From: Capnocytophaga cynodegmi DSM 19736
GTDB taxonomy: Bacteria > Bacteroidota > Bacteroidia > Flavobacteriales > Flavobacteriaceae
Reading direction: 5' to 3'
Assembly: GCF_000379185.1 (NCBI RefSeq)
Contig: NZ_KB900713.1
Coordinates: forward strand, 1-47,665
DNA length: 47,665 bases
Position 1 is the first letter of the stretch. Every line of letters begins with the position of its first letter. This document shows positions 44,884 through 47,665 of this stretch, in pieces. The translations under genes were made by a program, and so were the position numbers. The notes under the pieces are model-generated. The model was not told the origin of the DNA and did no database searches. It worked only from the letters and a program-made list of their open reading frames with translations.

Positions 44884-45180
44884 TTACATATTTTGTGTAT
44901 TTTGAAAGAATTTTATTTCATCATAAAAACTTTCCATTTTACTAACAATATACTTTCCTAGCTTATCATCAGAAGGAATTGCTTCAAAATATAGTCTAAA
45001 TATAGTCGTTAGAGGCATAAAATCTTCTGAGATAATTTCTTCTGTATCTTTACCATTGATATTTCCCAATACTTTTTTGTATTGAGATAATATTTTTTTA
45101 TGAGCATTAAAATTCTCTACATATACTAAATACTCAAATAACGCTATTAACTCTACTAATTTATATTCTATTTTACACAT
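44884..45180 (-). CDS. Putative immunity protein of the intact toxin module
   Basis: A 98-aa, largely helical acidic protein without signal peptide or membrane segment: KIEYKLVELIALFEYLVYVEN, then an Lys-rich turn, then a second helical part ending FYDEIKFFQNTQNM. Its start overlaps the toxin stop by 13 bp, the coupling usual for toxin-immunity pairs. I do not recognise the family. The role is inferred from size, position and overlap. It ends about 60 bp before the second, broken module. Confidence 0.65.
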   Translation of the reverse strand: MCKIEYKLVELIALFEYLVYVENFNAHKKILSQYKKVLGNINGKDTEEIISEDFMPLTTIFRLYFEAIPSDDKLGKYIVSKMESFYDEIKFFQNTQNM

Positions 45181-45779
45181 AAATTTGGAAATTTTAAACG
45201 GAATTCACCATATGTATATATCTTCCCTGTTTTGTAATCTTTTATACTCTGTACCCAAACGTTCTCAGGATATTGATATTTTATAATTATTATTTGATCC
45301 GCTCCTCCCATAAATTCAGGGGCTTTAGGTGGCCAAGGACCAACTTTTCCTACTGCTAATTTTTCTCCTTTTGGAATTTTAATAATAGCTTCAAACCTCA
45401 TTGAATTATTAAATTCTTTAACTAAAGCGAGTTCTTCTCTTGTTAACTTTTCAGAAGTAGAAACATATACACCTCTTAATTTAGCACTTCCTCCAAACCT
45501 TCTATATGTTAAAATATCTTCTGTCGTTTCTGCTATTATATATTTTGAATTTAAAAAAGTATCTGCTTGATTCCCAAAAAGTTTTTCTGTAGGAAGTATT
45601 TTAATTTTTTCATCTATAAGTGTTTTTGAAGTTAATTCAACATCATCAACTTTCCCTCCAACCCTTGCCAGTTCCTCTTTTATTTCTTTACTTACAGAGT
45701 TATCCGCACTTTTAAGAGCTTTGTTGGCACTCTGGCGTATTTGTTGTTGAGTGAAAGCATCTGCCCCCAATGATGCCAT
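45168..45779 (-). CDS. Orphan polymorphic-toxin C-terminal module with linker copy 2
   Basis: A 203-aa protein from the ATG at 45779 (a TTG six bases upstream is also in frame, and the frame is open further as YLFWLE before a stop). Residues about 1-50 are the linker shared with the broken module: SLGADAFTQQQIRQSANKAL and KEIKEELARVGG. Residues about 75-203 form a separate domain with YRRFGGSAK, GVYVSTS, LALVKEFNNS, IKIPKGEKLAVGK and FMGGADQIII. The spacing R-G-G, LAL, N, IP-G, GG-Q resembles toxin domains thought to act on NAD, but this is my impression. No secretion signal, so it is a displaced C-terminus or a short toxin. Confidence 0.62.
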   Translation of the reverse strand: MASLGADAFTQQQIRQSANKALKSADNSVSKEIKEELARVGGKVDDVELTSKTLIDEKIKILPTEKLFGNQADTFLNSKYIIAETTEDILTYRRFGGSAKLRGVYVSTSEKLTREELALVKEFNNSMRFEAIIKIPKGEKLAVGKVGPWPPKAPEFMGGADQIIIIKYQYPENVWVQSIKDYKTGKIYTYGEFRLKFPNLCVK

Positions 45780-45808
45780 TTCCAACCAAAATAAATAGGT
45801 GTGTAGAT
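45639..45808 (-). repeat. Linker repeat, copy 2
   Basis: Second copy of the linker; perfect 59-bp core at 45691-45749. It encodes the N-terminal part of the intact module. Confidence 0.9.
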
Positions 45809-45826
45809 TACAAAAAAATTAACACC

Positions 45827-46132
45827 CTATGTGTCGTGTTGATTTTCAATAATATTTTTAATCAAATAATTTATTCTACCAATATGCCTTATTATAATAT
45901 CATAGACCTCATTATCAATATCTCGTAAAATTCCTGTTTCATACAACAACCTAACAAAATTTTGTATTTTAATATCAACTATATATAATTGATTTATATG
46001 TTTTTGCTTAACTATTTCTATTGATTTTTCTAAATCAACAAAATCTTTTTGAAATAATTTATTATACATTATATCTCGTAATTCATATAGTGTATTTTCA
46101 AGTTCATTGATTAAAAAATCATTTCTATACAT
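45827..46132 (-). CDS. Small helical protein, possible orphan immunity gene
   Basis: A 101-aa helical protein (NELENTLYELRDIMYNKLFQKDF; IRHIGRINYLIKNIIEN), not recognised. It lies between the mnmE stop and the intact toxin module on the same strand and has the size and composition of immunity proteins. Its own toxin would have been the module lost before it. No promoter is obvious, and read-through from mnmE is possible. Confidence 0.55.
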   Translation of the reverse strand: MYRNDFLINELENTLYELRDIMYNKLFQKDFVDLEKSIEIVKQKHINQLYIVDIKIQNFVRLLYETGILRDIDNEVYDIIIRHIGRINYLIKNIIENQHDT

Positions 46133-46180
46133 AATAAATTATCTTTTTATCTGATTTGGAAATATTTAATTTTTATCATC

Positions 46181-47575
46181 CTATTTCCCAATACAAAAAT
46201 TCGCAAATATATTTCCGAGTACTTCGTCATTGGTAACTTCGCCGGAGATGGTACCAAGGTGATAGAGAGCCTCACGAATGTCGATGGCGAGAAGGTCGCC
46301 AGAAAGATTCATTTCCAAACCTTCCTGAACTTTTATAATCTCGGCAAGGGCATTAGAAAGTGCTTCGTAATGACGTGAATTACTAATGATTACATTATTT
46401 CCAGAGGACGTAAAACTTTCAGCGTACATCGAAAGTTCTGACTTCAATATGTCAATATTTATATTCTCCTTAGCAGAAATTTCCAAAATGATATCTGTAT
46501 ATTTAGGAACAAGTTCCGACTTCAATTTTCGGTCGAAATCACCAAATTCACCACCAGAAACATCTACTTTGTTATGCAAAAGAATTATCTTTAAGTCGTC
46601 TCGATATACTTCTTTCACAAAATCAATAACTTCCTCAGGTTGATTATCCAATTCATCATAGAGATATAATAAAACATTGGCTTGTGTAATCTTTTCTTTC
46701 GCTTTTTTAACACCAATCTCTTCTATTTTATCAGAAGTTTCACGAATTCCTGCTGTATCAATGAATCGGAAAGCTGTTCCGCCGATGTGTAACACTTCCT
46801 CGATAGTATCACGTGTTGTTCCCGCAATGTCCGAAACGATAGCTCGTTCTTCATTCAAAAGAACATTCAAAAGCGTTGATTTCCCTGCATTGGGTTTGCC
46901 TACAATCGCTACTGGAACTCCATTTTTGATAACATTTCCCGTTGCAAATGAGTCCATCAATCGTTTAATTGTAGTCTGAATTCTTGAAAGTAGTGAACGA
47001 AATTGGTTTCTGTCAGCAAATTCTACATCTTCTTCCGAAAAATCAAGTTCTAATTCAATCAAAGATGCAAAATTAAGCAGTTCAGTACGTAGTTCCTCAA
47101 TTTCAGAAGTAAAACCGCCTCGCATTTGTTTCATAGCGATAGCGTGAGCGGCTTCGCTGTCGGAGGCAATAAGGTCAGCAACAGCTTCAGCTTGTGACAA
47201 ATCCATTTTTCCATTTAGAAATGCCCTCAAAGTAAATTCCCCCGCCTTTGCTAATCGACATCCTTTGGCAAGACAAACTTTTATCACTTGCTGAATGATA
47301 TAACTACTTCCGTGACAAGAAAATTCTACAGTAGGTTCACCCGTATATGACTTATTTCCTTTAAAAATCGTTGCAAGACATTCATCTATTATCGTCTTAT
47401 TATCAAAAAAATAGCCCAAATGTACAGTATGCGAATCAGAATTAGCTAAACTTCTTCCGTGATGTGCTTTAAATACGCTATCAGCAATTGAAATGGCATC
47501 TTTTCCTGATATTCTGATGATAGCAATAGCTCCACTCCCTGAAGCTGTTGCTAATGCTATGATAGTTTCATTCAT
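46181..47575 (-). CDS. mnmE: tRNA modification GTPase MnmE
   Basis: A 464-aa enzyme that with MnmG makes the 5-carboxymethylaminomethyl group on U34 of tRNA. The N-terminal THF-binding domain opens with TIIALATASGSGAIAIIRISG; the G domain has GKPNAGKST, DTAGIRE and HNKVD motifs; the C-terminal end is the conserved CIGK with the catalytic Cys. Complete. No promoter can be named in the 90 bp upstream within the window. The toxin cassette array lies at its 3' end. Confidence 0.97.
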   Translation of the reverse strand: MNETIIALATASGSGAIAIIRISGKDAISIADSVFKAHHGRSLANSDSHTVHLGYFFDNKTIIDECLATIFKGNKSYTGEPTVEFSCHGSSYIIQQVIKVCLAKGCRLAKAGEFTLRAFLNGKMDLSQAEAVADLIASDSEAAHAIAMKQMRGGFTSEIEELRTELLNFASLIELELDFSEEDVEFADRNQFRSLLSRIQTTIKRLMDSFATGNVIKNGVPVAIVGKPNAGKSTLLNVLLNEERAIVSDIAGTTRDTIEEVLHIGGTAFRFIDTAGIRETSDKIEEIGVKKAKEKITQANVLLYLYDELDNQPEEVIDFVKEVYRDDLKIILLHNKVDVSGGEFGDFDRKLKSELVPKYTDIILEISAKENINIDILKSELSMYAESFTSSGNNVIISNSRHYEALSNALAEIIKVQEGLEMNLSGDLLAIDIREALYHLGTISGEVTNDEVLGNIFANFCIGK

Positions 47576-47665
47576 TTCTTTTTATTTTTTTATATTTATA
47601 GACTTATTTCAGTTTAAATTCATCAAATATTATACTTTATGAAAAATATAAATATTAATATTTTC

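Noticed and set aside
1-47665. tRNA genes, rRNA, CRISPR arrays and intact insertion sequences
   Set aside because: I saw no cloverleaf with CCA-type ends, no regular repeat-spacer array and no transposase motif. A dedicated tRNA scan could still find one I missed.

Overview
The window looks like a chromosomal segment of a low-GC Bacteroidota, most likely Flavobacteriaceae and plausibly a Capnocytophaga-like species; the genus is an inference. Supporting signs are AT-rich DNA, A-rich translation starts with little Shine-Dalgarno, promoters of the Bacteroidota form TTTG-N18..21-TAnnTTTG, and family-typical proteins: a transketolase split into two subunits, a short type phosphatidylserine decarboxylase, a PG1098-like methyltransferase, a DUF5723 outer-membrane-type protein, QueH, and a one-piece RelA/SpoT. 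I see no rRNA, tRNA, CRISPR array or intact insertion sequence.

Layout. Bases 1-2400 hold a putative membrane protein, a MntA/HepT (MNT-HEPN) toxin-antitoxin pair and the C-terminal subunit of transketolase; the partner transketolase subunit is not in the window. Bases 2500-10500 are housekeeping: a minus-strand NUDIX-crcB-lnt-secreted protein operon, pyrE, an SRPBCC protein, a SAM methyltransferase and a panD-flippase operon. Bases 10600-18140 carry a TPR protein, gyrA, typA and ychF. Bases 18270-29770 are mostly minus strand: prenyl synthase-speB, yebC, psd, a tetrapyrrole-type methylase, a low-molecular-weight phosphatase, dnaA, rhomboid, NifU, a SpoU methylase and relA/spoT. Bases 30030-36850 hold a truB-TonB-glutaminyl cyclase operon, queH, DUF368, aroE, tsaE and a secreted EEP hydrolase.

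The accessory-looking part is 36850-46180. An unknown two-gene operon (DUF6261-like plus a 201-aa orphan) is followed by about 280 bases holding three consecutive long-loop hairpins, each ending in a T-run on the minus strand. A nested palindrome lies between two divergent promoters near 38900. After DUF456, DUF5723, an SDR and a secreted S9 peptidase comes an 87-bp inverted repeat and then an orphan polymorphic-toxin cassette array ending at mnmE. Two copies of a linker (with a perfect 59-bp core) head two different C-terminal modules. One is intact with a small overlapping gene placed like an immunity gene; the other is broken by a nonsense codon and at least one frameshift. A further small gene sits between the array and mnmE.

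The genes are packed closely. Several convergent pairs overlap at their stops (9200-9203, 25194-25197, 35987-36003), and one divergent pair (NUDIX/pyrE) is only 9 bp apart. The most noteworthy items are the toxin cassette array, the hairpin array upstream of the EEP gene, and the toxin-antitoxin module immediately in front of the transketolase C-subunit.
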